From Siphonodentalium dalli (lineage: Eukaryota > Mollusca > Scaphopoda > Gadilida > Siphonodentaliidae), in assembly GCA_032622095.1 (NCBI GenBank), contig CP136064.1:172060310-172124309 (forward strand): DNA of 64,000 bases, given 5' to 3'. Below the pieces are notes generated by a model, which was not told the DNA's origin, ran no database searches, and saw nothing but the letters and a program-made list of their open reading frames with translations. The position numbers were made by a program, and so were the translations under genes. This document shows positions 44,728 to 58,500 of this stretch, piece after piece. Positions within the stretch are counted from its first letter, which is position 1. Each line of letters begins with the position of its first letter.

Positions 44728-45679
44728 TAGGTTTTAGGTTATTTAACCCTTTCTTTTCTAAATACTCATTGATGAGTAGTTCCCTTAGGAAATGTGCAGA
44801 TAATAAGTTCAACAATCATTTCTTGAAATTATTATCTGAACATTTATGCAATTGTATTTTTTGTCAGTTGTCTGCTGGGGGGATCGATTGTGAATACAGA
44901 ATAAAGTGGTGATTTTTTCATACATTTTATATCCAAATTGGCAACATGCAACATAATTTGTTCTTATGAATGAGTTATATACAGTGACTCCTTGAAGTAA
45001 TCATTGCCATTAGTTTATTGCGAAAATTTCATCCCAAATTGAGTGGTAAATGTTTACATTGGTGCGTAGTTTAGACGGAATTTTCGGTAATATTAGTTGA
45101 ATGCCACATTATATGAGTGGGCAAATTGGTCATTTCGATTCATTGAAATGAGAACATATTATGTTAAATAGTCCCATTCCACTCCTATGACCCCCTCCTC
45201 CACCCCCCCCCCCCCACATTGTGGATAAGGGAATACATCCATACCAAATTTCATTGGGATCTGGACGCATGTCATTCAGGATAAGCACCATTCACTGTTT
45301 AAGTGGAGGTATTATAATTATATATCCCTATTTCATTTATTAATTTATTCCAACCAACCAGAAAGAATTATTGAACTAACAGAGGGAGCCAACATTTCTC
45401 CTTTTAAGCCCCATCATTGGTCAAAATGTGAGTCACATATTTATGGAAATAAATTTAATTCACTACATTTTTCTTTTGAAAACAACAGAAAAATTATTAG
45501 TTTCTCTGATGTAACAAACAGGAAGAACTTCAACAATTTTAACATTATTTTTCTTAAACAAAATTATCGAAATAAACATTTTGAATATAAAGTAAAAAGT
45601 TATAACAACATAGGGAACAAAAGTGTTTTCATTACAGTTTTATTGGACACATGGTGTCAGAGAATTCACTTGAAATAGC

Positions 45680-46570
45680 CTACCAGTTAACAGACTCCAT
45701 GATGCTAACAGTGAGCTGTACATCTTTGTAAGGTGCTGACCAGAAGTTTTCAGGCAAGTCATCTGAGAACAATTCACTATTATCAATAAGCTTCACTTGA
45801 CACTGATTCAAAAGCTCAGTCAGGAATTTGTCACCATCTATTTTAGAACTGTCATCTGTTGATAATATATCTTCCTCTGTTGCTACGACAACACTCTCAA
45901 CATGATGAGATGAGTCTTTGTCAAGATCAACATTGTGTGATTTGTGTCTGAAATCATTTGGACTGGTAATTTTATGTTCAATTGTTTTCCCTGCAGCTTT
46001 TTGTTGAGAACTGGACTTATCAGAAGGAGTTAGATGATGAAATCCTCTACTAGCAATCCTTGGAGATATCTGATCAGATATAACTGCAGCTGGAGGCAAT
46101 AGATTCAAATTTCTCACATTATTTTCCCTTGTTTGTAAATGTTCTTTATTGAGAAGACTTCTAGCAACATGATTGATTCTACTGGATTCTAGTTTCTTGT
46201 CAGAAAACACATGAGCTGTTAATTTATTAGGAGATTTTACCCCAATGCTATCTGCAAGCACTGGACATGTTACCCTGGTAATATGTGATGCAGAATCATT
46301 TGGAGGCTGTGATGTATGTGCTATGTTGTCTTGAGGTGGTTTTCTGTTTTCGTTAGAAATAGCTTGACAGTTTGGGTGTGAGGCACAATTCTTAATCATC
46401 TTTGATTGTGAGTGGAGATTGCCTGGTGGGATAACAGTCTCTGTCTGGTTTTCTGCTTCTTGTCTGGTTATTCGTCCATCAGCTTGTTTTGTTTCCTGCT
46501 GTATTTTGTTAGAGAAGCTCTTTGATTTCATGGAAATAACATCCCTCAGAGGAACACCCTGGTAACAGAC
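45680..46570 (-). CDS. ANKRD31-like terminal exon (end of RAMA, disordered region, conserved-looking tail)
   Basis: 297 codons including TAG. It begins VCYQGVPLRDVISM, closing the RAMA domain, followed by ~230 Ser/His/Lys-rich residues and an ordered-looking tail: FLTELLNQCQVKLIDNSELF, then LPENFWSAPYKDVQL and terminal SVNW. In mouse ANKRD31 the extreme C-terminus binds the REC114 PH domain through aromatic residues; that this tail does the same is inference. A TTTTATT at 45638-45644 gives AATAAAA on the - strand about 35 bases after the stop, a plausible poly(A) signal. Confidence 0.8.
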   Translation of the reverse strand, partial: VCYQGVPLRDVISMKSKSFSNKIQQETKQADGRITRQEAENQTETVIPPGNLHSQSKMIKNCASHPNCQAISNENRKPPQDNIAHTSQPPNDSASHITRVTCPVLADSIGVKSPNKLTAHVFSDKKLESSRINHVARSLLNKEHLQTRENNVRNLNLLPPAAVISDQISPRIASRGFHHLTPSDKSSSQQKAAGKTIEHKITSPNDFRHKSHNVDLDKDSSHHVESVVVATEEDILSTDDSSKIDGDKFLTELLNQCQVKLIDNSELFSDDLPENFWSAPYKDVQLTVSIMESVNW

Positions 46571-49500
46571 CTGAAATTCAAACATTTTATGTTGACATGA
46601 TCGACATGACCCAGGGCTTCCAATGGTATTTCAAATTATTATACATAGGGTTTAGACGCATGGTGTTGCTTATGATCATACCATATTTTTTATACCATTG
46701 GAAAGGTTATTAAATTCTGAATTCAGCACAGCAAAATCCATTTCAATATCTGAATTGCAGAAGAAGTTATAAGAAATTGAAAACTTGACTAGATTTATTA
46801 TACAAACTGCCAATGTAAATACATGATGTTGTATGGGTTTTAGCCAAAACAAAATCTGGGTGTTCACTAAATACCCCATCAATAACTAAACTGTGTGATC
46901 TATTGGCTTACACCAGTTTAAAGACAAGATTCTGAGCTTTATACTCGTGAGAATATATTTAACGTGTACCTTTGCGCAAACTATTTATGGTATAATGAAC
47001 TCAGAAGTTTGTATATTCTTGAACAAAACTCGTATGACATGTGTTTACATCCGACAATCGCTAGCGCGAATTACATAAACTTGAAGGAATTTCTTCACAT
47101 ATTGGACGTTCTAAATACCCCAAGAATATGTCACTAAAGTTTATACCCATAAATATAGTTTTTATGTCACTTATGAGCCATATATGGACTAAGAGCTTAA
47201 AATTTTTGGACAGCTAAAACAGTTGTAATATGACTTTTATGAAACACTAAATAATATTTTCGTACCATTGAGCATTTATCGAAATGTAAAGGCCTTACCT
47301 TCTGATAGACATTAGCAGTGCTGACGTTCTTCCACCTGCTGATGGCAGTAAACCAGGCTCTAACATTTTCATGGTAGTCACCATTATCAGTCCCTACGGA
47401 CCCATTTTTAAGAAGATTTGCTTTGTACGTAGCACCCTAGAATTTATAAAAAGTTATAATCTTTTTATCATTTATGGATCTTCTGATTTATCAGCACAGA
47501 AAAAAAAAATTGCAAATGGCATTTATTTTATTTTATACCATGATCTGCTGCATTTCCATAGTATTAATTCTAGCCAGTTTAATCTGTAGTTTAGTAGGCA
47601 CTGTATAATTAAACGAAGCCACTATATTATTAAAACTTTTCCCTTATTGCAATAATTCTGGTTTTATTGTTTGAAGTGTGGTAAAGAATCTAACAAGAAG
47701 GATCATGGTATAAACAAAATACAAGCATAATGTTTCTGAATAACGAATTTAAACCATTCGTGAGATTGGCAATTTACCCCACTCGCTACAGTTTGTGGGG
47801 TAAATCGCCATGATCTGCTGCATTTCCATAGTATTAATTCTAGCCAGTTTAATCTGTAGTTTAGTAGGCATTGTATAATTAAACGAAGCCACTATATTAT
47901 TAAAACGTTTCCCTTATTGCAATAATTCTGGTTTTATTGTTTGAAGTGTGGTAAAGAATCTAACAAGAAGGATCATGGTATAAACAAAATACAAGCATAA
48001 TGTTTCTGAATAACGAATTTAAACCATTCGTGAGATTGGCAATTTACAGTTTGTGGGGTAAATCGCCAATCCCACTTGTGGTTTAAATTCATTATTCAGA
48101 TACACTATGCGTGTATTCTATATATCTCCAAAACTGATCGGCATACACCAAAAATATTCAATACTAATGCGCATCAACAAGTAAAAAAACTTTCAAATTA
48201 AACTATTTATGTCATTGAGATTAATCCGGAAATTACCTTGAGCACCAATCAGTAGGAGATTTCGAAAACATAAACATTGGGTAGTGAGAAAACTAATGTT
48301 ATGCCAATAGAGCCATGGAAAATGTAGCCAAAGTCTCCAAAAAAATCCACTGAGGCTAAATTCACACTCTCAGTCCAATGAAGATAATTCGTCGTACAAG
48401 ATAACACATTTGCACTATTTGAGTATTAAACTTCAGAATTACTGAGTGTGTATATCTTTGATTCTTGTACATATGATTAGAACTAAGTAAGAACTGCCAC
48501 CTGTGATTATATGATTTATTCTTGCTAGATATTTGAAGACTATTATTGCTGGCAAATGTCAGTTACACAATCCACGTTGGGGAATCACATGGTTTCGAGG
48601 TTGATGACTCAATGGTGAGTACCACATATTCAAAATGGCTGAGGTGAGTGCAAACATACAAAAACATAAAGTGTGAGGAACTGACACAACACGTAGCATT
48701 TTGACTGATAAGAGCATATGCTAGTTTATTTTAAAAACAAGTTGTTCAGAAATACTCAGTAAGTCGGAGGTTCATGAAATACACCAGTCCATACATCTAG
48801 TTAAAGCAAACAACTGTGAGTTTGGACACAAATGAGGTATCAGCATGTTTGAAAAATAGTATAGCATATGCTTGTAGCTGCCAAACTACTATGTAATATA
48901 TCATATCCTAGTTTATTACCTTTTTCCTCGTTTCTGGTCACATTTGATATCGCCTTGGTCATTTTGAATGTGTGATACTCATCAACTCAAAACCATGTGA
49001 CTCCCCAACGTGCAATCACTTGTGCAGGGTTTACAGAGACCTACTAAAAGTAGTGTTTCGTTCAAGTGTGCCTGTAATCTGCAGAATAAGGTCCCCAGAG
49101 GGTAGTTTAGTGCACTATCCCACACGATGAGCTAGCATCACCAAATTCACCCTCTGGGAACCTCATTCTGCTTAGGCCTCAACTGCTATGGGAGACCTAG
49201 GATCAGATTGAAGTTCCCCAGTTGAAGATGGTGATGTTCAATCACTCATTAGTCACCTCGATTATGCATTTTATCTTCTGCATATTAGGGGATATAGAAA
49301 CATCACAGAAGGGAAAAAGTAACTAAAAACAATGTTAATTTGAGACCATAGATACTTCCCAGAAGATGAAGCCTGAGCAGAAAAAGGTCCCCAGAGTGTG
49401 AATTTGGTGAAGTTATCCACATGCAGGCTTGTAATGAGCAGTAGAATGAATTTAAAGTACAGTAATTCTCTAAGTAATCGACTTCTTAACCTCAGCAGAA

Positions 49501-52500
49501 TTATGGGTAACTTTTCAGGATTTAGTCTCGGGGAGAGCTTTCCGATGAATGGCAACAAGCCATATTTCCGACTAAATCCTGATAAAGTTACCCATAATTC
49601 TCCTGTGGTTAAGAAGTCGATTACTTACAGCATTACTATATACTGTTTCGTTCAGTTCTTAGCACATTTTAAACTTCTGATGGATTTCCTGAAAAATTGC
49701 CAGGCAAATTTGCCAGTTTGTTGATTGATTGTTTATTGCAAAGTCGTCAATTAAGGCGAAACATGCTATAACATATATACAATATTTACATTGTGAATGT
49801 AGCCTAAGATTTCACTCACTTTGAGATTCACAGATAGCACACTCTTTCCTGGATATATAACATTCTCTTCCACCAGGGACTTCACAGAAGGTAGAGTTGT
49901 CTTATTTGATTGAGACGGTGTGCGATATTCGTCATTTAGGGGGCATAAGCTCTGGATTTTCTTTGCATTTCTTGGGTCCTGGTTATCACACACCACTATT
50001 GTTGATCTCTGAGAAAATAAATTGTAACAATGATACAATACTGGTGAAGAAAAATTCAGAAATAGGCTTCAATAAAGTGTGACAGAGTCAGTAGTTCTAT
50101 GCTTATCTACCCACCTTCCATGTGTGATTGTGATATTGACCAGTGGTCAGTGAAAATTGGTAATTTGTCGTCGCACTAAATATGCTCAGCGTTCGCTCTG
50201 TGTAGCCACATGTGTTTGACTATCGCTGTGTCGAGTGTGTACCATTGTATTAACTACGATGCACACCACAAGCTGTGCATTAGCCGAATCGTATGAAATC
50301 TGAATTTCGGGAGAAGTCAGTGTGTACAGTTGGCTAAATTTAACCTCATGGGCAGCAATGATTCGCCCAACATAGAGACGGTATAATTCACCTCAAGGGC
50401 GATTACCTGCCTGCTTGGTGCCAACAATCGTGCTATGGAAAGCATATCTGTTGACTGAGATATATATATTTATTTTTTTTTAGAGCCAGTTTCTGTTATT
50501 TGCTTTCAATTAAGTGGTTTGGAAGTTATGTCTCATAAATGTATTAGCTCATGAACTGGAAGTGGCAATTAAAGGATTACTCCGGTCTAGAATTTGTATC
50601 GTTATTGATTGCCACTAATCCACTGAGCACGGTGCCGTGAAGATATTTGTGATAGGCCGCCCATAACTGAAGTTATGCCGATTTAAATTTCCATCATGGA
50701 TTATGTAGTCTGAATAGTTAATGTTCCCACAAGAGTGACAACTAGCGACATGCAGTGTCAAACTTGAAAGGCTGATGCAATTGGCTTTAATCTACCGGCG
50801 GTAATCAATAAATGATCGTTTATACAGAAACAGCTGGACCATCAGAAAAATTTGTACATAGAGGTAATTTGACCCGGAAAATCTTATTAGATTGGTCCCG
50901 TTGACATCAGATGTCTTAAAAGGGCACTAATTATTAATACAAATAAAATCATTAATTATATAACCAAAATGGTTGCAATTAATCTGGTCGGTGAGAAATA
51001 AAAATTGGGGATAACTCCACTAATAAAAGTTGGACAGACCTCATAATCGCAGGTGCAAAGGTTCCCATGGTACTAAATATCTGTACCAATTTTTGTTAAA
51101 ATTGACAGAAAATGAAGGAATACAAGTTAAGACAAAGTTGTGTCCACAGATGGATAAATGGACGCATGGACAGATGGATCGAAAAGATGATTACAGGTGT
51201 ATAATAAAGCTCTCAAATTGTGAAGATGTTCTTTGCTTTAAAATTTCAACCCACCTTCTCAACATTATTACTCTTCATGGAATTGGAAAATTTGAAGGGT
51301 GCCCCTTGTTTGGCTGATAATGTACCATCTGGAATGGGAACAATCTGGTCCCCACTATTTATTTCTATGACTGATCTTGTCTTGCTTCCACTGGCTATCG
51401 TTGAAGTAGAAATAGAGAAACCCGACTTGGATATTACTGCTGAAGGGTTCTTGTTTTTTTCTTTGTTGTCTCTTTCAGATGTGTTTATTTGTGAAGCTGC
51501 ATTGTCTTTGTTTGAATCAAGAATTGGTGTCCTGAATCTATTGGCCATTCTCTGAGACAGAACTTTAGTCTTGACTGGGAACACATCGCTAAATGTGGTG
51601 CTAGTAGCAGGTGACATGTATGTGTTTCCTCTATCAGGGATCTGAGGATTGTCTGTGTTAAACATGTTTTCTGTTGAAAAATAAAAAATAATATCACATT
51701 CTATAATTCATCACAATGATACATTCAAACAGGAATATTACTATAGTCCAAGTTTTCTCCTGTTAAATACAGCTTGTATTATCGGTTGGTCCCGGTGATC
51801 GCATTGGTCACAGTTGTTTTCTCTACCCAACCAGATAGCCTCAACATATCTATATCCTAGTAACCATTTTCAAATACGATATATACTAGTAACGTATAAT
51901 ATAATAAGTTATATTATGTTCTTGTTGGACCTTCAAATTACATCATGCACTATCATATGCATGTTTCTTTTCAGAAGTGTTTCAACCTATTAAGTTGTCA
52001 TCTATAGTAGAAAAGAAAGCCCACCAGGAAAGTTACAAAAATCATGAAAGTTTCCATAAGATCCTGAAATCAGGAAAATTTATAACCCTAGTACTTGTAC
52101 CAACCTAACAATATAGGTTGATGCTTTATTTTATGAAAGGGACTGCTTGGTTGATTCTCATGTCCAGTCTGATCTGCTCTTTTGAAAGTCGGTTTGGAGT
52201 TCACATCTGGAATTGGACCCTTGGACATTTTCTGGTCTGATGCTGCTAATTGTTGAAATCGTCCAGGGTCAATGAATTCATCCTCAATGTCAATAATATC
52301 ATCATACTTGCATCTCTGAAAGTGAGAGAAAACATACTAGGGAGAAAAGAACTTTCTTTGACTTTGATAACAAAAGAGTAGGAGTCCTATTTATTGGAGA
52401 GAAATGTTCAGATAATAAGTTCAACAAATGACTTTTGTTGAAATTATTATCTGAATATTTCCTAAGGGGACTACTCGTCGATGAGTATTTAGTAAAGAAA

Positions 52501-55500
52501 TGTTACATAAATTCCATATCTGTCTCTTAATTGATGCTTTTTCCTTCAACAAATAATTAAGCAAGCATAAGAATCACATTCAAACTTCACATTTCACAAT
52601 TATTGATGCACAAATCAAGTGCAGGATTCAGAAGGCCTCAATGTCTCACTCACATGTTCATGTCACTATGCAAATGAGAAAAATGAGAGATTATTTGCTA
52701 CTAAGAGTGAACTACTAGTCATACACAGGAATAGCTATCAAAAGTCCAAAAGGAAACAAACTAAGGGCTTTTTTTTAATAACTTGGTTAGGCAAACCGAC
52801 GACCCAAAACTTTAGATTTTGGGAAAAAAATTAAAATAATATTCCATGTACTGTAGATTTTTAATTAACTCTTTCCTTTGAGATCTCATGTGATAAAAAC
52901 AAGACAGTCAAAGACTGTGGGGTCGCTCACCAGACTGCAAAGACTGATAAGACTTGGACTTTGGAGACCATAACAGTTAGAACTTTTCATAATCACTTTA
53001 AAAAAGTAGATCTAAACAGGATATGTAGATAGAGAGGCTTCATGTACCAACTGTATGCTACTGATCACCCCCCCTCCTCCAGCTCATGTCCCTTCCCGAC
53101 CAGGCTCCAGACTCCCAAGTCTTAGATTGGCAAATGTCTTCTCAAACTTTCTCTATTGTTGGAAATTTTCAATCTCACAAGCACCTTTTTATAAAACTAT
53201 TTAGACACGTTTGAAGCCCAATTATCCATGGACCCAAAAACAGCATATATGTATGTCAGATTAATCAGTCAAGTAGTTCCAAGGTAGATGTTTTAATGAA
53301 TTTTGTATTTTAATGATTTTATTAGACACAAAAGTGTTAAGTCCCCATAGCCCCGTCATTTCTTAACAGGTTGCCTTATGTTAACAAATCTGAATCTCAG
53401 TCACTAAAGGATCCTCGGGTCCCACCCTATATCTGATGGTAGATGAGAAGAAGTCGTTTTTAAGAATTACCATGGAGGGCAAGAGTTATGGCCCTGGCTT
53501 CACAACCATTTGAAAGAGTGACCTCATTTGAACAAATCTGAATATGAATCATAGGGAAAATCCACACCAAATATGAACCCATTCAGTCTTATGATCTAGA
53601 GAAGATGTTCACAGAATTGTTGACAGATTGATGGACGGACAGAAAGATGAACAGGTGACAGATGAGAAGTGATGACTATAGCTTCGTCTCAGGTGAGCTC
53701 AAAAATTACATTTCATTGAACAAATCTGTAAATCACCTCCCCAACACTGTGGGGACATCCCTGCAAGAATATGACATTATCTTATTATACCAGTAGCGTA
53801 CAGCATAGATACAGGTAGTGTGGGTGGGGTCTCTGCCCCTATTTGAACAAACATGAATCCCCATCTCTGATATCTATTCATCTTATAATTATAAACATTC
53901 GCTTTTAAGAGTTGAAGTTAATTGATTTTCCAAAAAGGCCCCCATTGGAACAGATCTAAACATGCCACCCAAGGACCCTGCATACACAAATATAAGCTAA
54001 ATAGACTTGATGGTTCTTGAGTAGTAATAGTTGTTAGAATTACTATGGAGGGAAAACGTTATGGCCCTGGCACCCCTCCTATTTGACCTGGTGAACTTAT
54101 TTGAACAAATCTAAATGTGAGTCACATACAGGTAGGGAATTCATATAGATCTCGAGAAGAAAACAATTGTTGATGGATGGATGGACAGAACAATGGATGG
54201 AAGGACACTCCGACAGACCAACAGATTTAATCCAATATACACCCACACTTTTTTGTCCATAATAAGGTATAATGAGGTCACATAGCTAAGTGGTTAAGAA
54301 AATAATATTGGAACAGCCAAGCATGAATTTAGTGTGTCTGAGGTCCCAAAAGGGTGAATGTAGTGATGCTATTCTGTAAGGTAGGCTAGCATCACCAAAT
54401 TCACCATCTGGGAACCCAATTTTACTTAGTCCTCAACTGCTATGGGAGACCTAGGGACAGACAGAAGTTCTCCAGCTGAAGTTGGTGACATTACTGACAT
54501 ATGATAGTATGCGCACCCATTTAACACTTCAATTATGCATTTTAAAATCTGAACAGCAGGGAAAAGAGCTGCTAAAAATGTCAATTTGAGACTCTAGATA
54601 CTTCCCAGAAGATGAAGCCTAAGCAGAATGAGGTCCTCATAGGATGTATTTGGCGATGCTAGCCTCTGGGAACCTCATTCTACAAATGCCAGACACACTT
54701 AAAGCTCTGAGAAAATGAATTTAATCTGATATTAATGACCATTGTATTGTAAACAATGATGGTGCTACTGACAACTTCAGAAAACAAATGTACAACACCA
54801 TTAATCTCATTTAAATTATGAATGACATGAATACACTCCCTGGGGACTCTGCCTATAGCTACAGAAGTTCTCTTATCTATCTATCTGGCCCTGATTATAA
54901 ACAACATGTGTCATGTCTGTCAGTTCAGAGTTGGCTTGTAATGGGAATGCACAGATACTAGTATTAAAAGGAATTTACTGAACATTTCTGTACATCTGTC
55001 TGTTCATCTTTTCTCCCAAACCCCTGATTTCAACCAAATTTAGTGGGGAGACTAGAGGTACCTTACCCCCCCCCCTCCCCCCGAAGATGTAATGTCATAA
55101 GTTCTTCAAAATTTTAATTAAATGTTTTTTATTTTATTTAAATAAAAAATATTTTATTTATTAATAAAAAAAAATATTTATTACAAATAAAATATATATA
55201 ATTTGTTTTTTTTTTGGTTAAATTGAGCAATAAGTTAAATCTAAAAAAAAAAAATATTTCTTCAGATTTATGTCCATAGCCCCCACCCACATTTGACCCA
55301 GTGACCTCATTTGAACAAATCTGAACCACAGTCACCCAAGGTACCCTCATACCAAATATGAACCCAATCGGCCCGACAACTTCAGAAAAGAAGTCGTTTT
55401 AAGAATTACTATGTGGAAAAATAGTTATGGTCCTGACATCAAAACTATTTGACTTGGTGACCTCATTTGAACAAATCTGAATAAGAGTCACCTAGGGAAC

Positions 55501-58500
55501 ATCCACACCAAATATAAACCCAATCGGTCTGATGGTTTCAGAGGAGAAGATGTTTAAAGAATTGTTGACGGACGGACGGACAGATGGTCGGACGGACGAG
55601 GAGTGAGGACTATAGCTCCACCGGAAACTTCGTCTCAGGTGAGCTAAAAACATAACTTTATGGACAAAATTGCAGTAGACTAGATTTGGAGGTGACAAAC
55701 GTACATTTTACATTTTTCATTTTATTTTAACACCCACTAGGTGTATAGACTATAAGTACACAGACTAAACATGGATCACTGGTAGATAAGAAACAAATGT
55801 TTATTAAACAAGAGGTTGCACTGGCAGTGCTGGCATACCCCCATGGTGGCAAATTCCAACCGACAAAATATGGTTCAGATATCTGCTCGGACGGGGAAAA
55901 AAATCCCAACATTTTCTTTTAACATAGATGAATAATTCTAGAATGGAAAGCAGGAACAAAACAATTGAACACTCAATTGATTGCCATCGTAGTACTTAGT
56001 GAACATCGATACCAAATTCCATTGATATCTTTCAACTGGTGGTGGAAATATGGACAAAAAAACAATACTTCCAAATAAACAATGATAACAACTCTAGAAT
56101 TGAATACCAGAAAAAAAAACGATTGAACACTCAATTGATAGCCCTCATAGTAGTGAACATACGTACCAAATTTCATTGTGATTTGTCAACTGGTGGTGGA
56201 GATATCTGCTCATGAGACAGACAAAAAAACATCATTTCCAGATAAACAAAGATGAATAACTCTAGAACGGAAAATCTGGAAAAAAGGGATTGCACAGTCC
56301 ATTGAATGCACTCATAGTAGTGAAAATCCATACCAAATTTCATTCAGATCCGACAACCAGTGTTTGAGATATCAGCGCATGATCAGACAGAATTTTTTTT
56401 ATTTCCAGAAAAACTAAGATAAATAACTCTAGAATGGAAAATCCAAATCCAAAAAAAAACAAAACAATTGTACACTCCATTGCATGCCCTCATAGTAGTG
56501 AACATCCATACCAAATTTAATTCAGATCCGACAACCGGTGTTTGAGACATCTGACCAGATGGATGGAAAAACGGACAGATAAATGTCTGGACGGACGGAT
56601 GAGGTCAATCCAGTATAACCCCATTCTATTCGAAGTGGGGGTTTAATGATGGTAAATTTTTTCCTGATACACCATACAAGAGACATTCAGTTTCATTGTT
56701 GTATTGACTAATCAATTTGTGTTTTAAAAGTGTGTCTTAAAGACGGTCTATCTCTTTTGGGCCACAATTACAACAACATCATTTTTATAAATCCAGATTT
56801 CAAGAACAAAATGCAAATAAACTCAAGGTTCAACATATTATTTGTCTATAAAAGCATAATACAGTTGTTTATTTTTATCATATGAAAACGTTCGGAGAAT
56901 ACCAAAGCTGACCAAGAAGAAGAACTCTATCTTGTTAGCACCCTCGATCACGGCAAATTGTATTTGTTCTAAGTCCATAAAACTGTCCCGCAGATATGAT
57001 AATAAATTCTAAATAAAATTTATATTAAAACTGAAATAACGCTCCCAAATTACTATATCTTTGGTTTCGGGGTAAAAAAATATTTGATTTGAGTCAAGGA
57101 ACCCACCCATCAAAGCCCAGTCATCAGATATCGATTTTTGAAATTGAAAAGATCTGTCAAATCAACTGTTTCGGACAAAATAGCTGATGAAGATGGATAA
57201 CTCTAAAATTAAGTGGTAATATGGCCAAATTTTGTGATACTCAAATGAAAATACAGCCACATTTCATTGAACAACATGTTGATAAATAACAATTTTTGGG
57301 AAATTTTATACCATAGTTGATTTTAGAGTTATCCATCTTCATCCACAATTTTGTCCGAGATCCTCTGTTTGACCGCGTGTTTCTGGGACACATATTATTA
57401 CACATCTCGAGAAACTACAAACTACAAAAATTTATATCTGATCACTCTGAGCTTTGATGGGTGAGTTCCTCGACTCAAATATTTTTTACCCCAGAAGCCA
57501 AAGAAATAGAAATTTAGCAGCGTCTGATCTGATTGAGTACCTTTAAGCTATAAATTATTTAAAACCATTCTGATGTTTCAATAAAAAAAATTATTTTTAT
57601 TTTCATTTCGACCGATCAACTTTTAGAGGAAAAATCGCCTGACTAAGTGTTTATAAATAAAAGGTCAAAAGGAAGTCAACATGAAACAAAGAACTAACCT
57701 TTGGAGAACGCTCAGAACTGTCAACATGTGTTTGAGAACATGGGACTGACCCTTGCGGAATATTCATAGAAAATCTTGGCTCTATGAGAGACTGACTATC
57801 TTCAGGACATTCTTCGCCAGCTCTTGGGTAGCTGTTCTCTTTACAACTACTAGTCTCTTTGAGTTTATGAATCATATTTTCAATCAACTTATGTTGTATT
57901 TTAACAGAGACATCAACAAGTGCATCTTGACTACTTTTATGACTTGAGGGCCTTCTGTCAGTTGATTTCACAGTTGAAGAATTTGAATGTGGTGTTGGAT
58001 TTCTGTCATGCTTAGGACTGAGAGAACTTGATTGAGAGTTTGGTTGGTTTGTCAAAAAGTCAAGAACCCGACATGCGTGTATAGGTTTCATGATAGGCGA
58101 AGGCTGCTTGTTGTTTTGGCTTTCCCTTTTTGCAACAGATTCTTTCACAACATCTACACTCTGCTGTCGAACATTTCCAACTGACTTTTCGTTACATGCT
58201 GACGTCTTTGTACTCCTTATATTGAACAAATCACTTGAGCATTTAGATTTACCTTTCTTCATGCTCTTCTGCACAGGACTAATTGTTTTATCGAGGTCTG
58301 TATCAGAACAACTAATTTGTGGACTATTTAACGTAACATTTGGCATAACCTGACTGAAAGCTGAGTCTTGTGAGAAAAGTGGCATCTGTGTATTAGTAAT
58401 TTCCTCTTCATTTCCACTACCAGATAGGCCTGACATCTTTGGAATGAGTAGTTGCTTGATTGTTTGCCCCATTTGTCTGTGTTTTCGAACGAGATTTAGC

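Larger units (their letters stand above)
39013..45679. other. Intergenic interval between two convergent genes
   Basis: Only repeats were recognised: families A (two copies), B (two), C (one), E fragments (39910-40100; 44746-44850) and hairpins. No exon-like segment or RNA gene seen. 3' UTRs of both genes must lie near its edges. Confidence 0.6.

Noticed and set aside
47820-48110. Second copy of a gene fragment
   Set aside because: The duplicated segment is intronic; it does not include exon 7.
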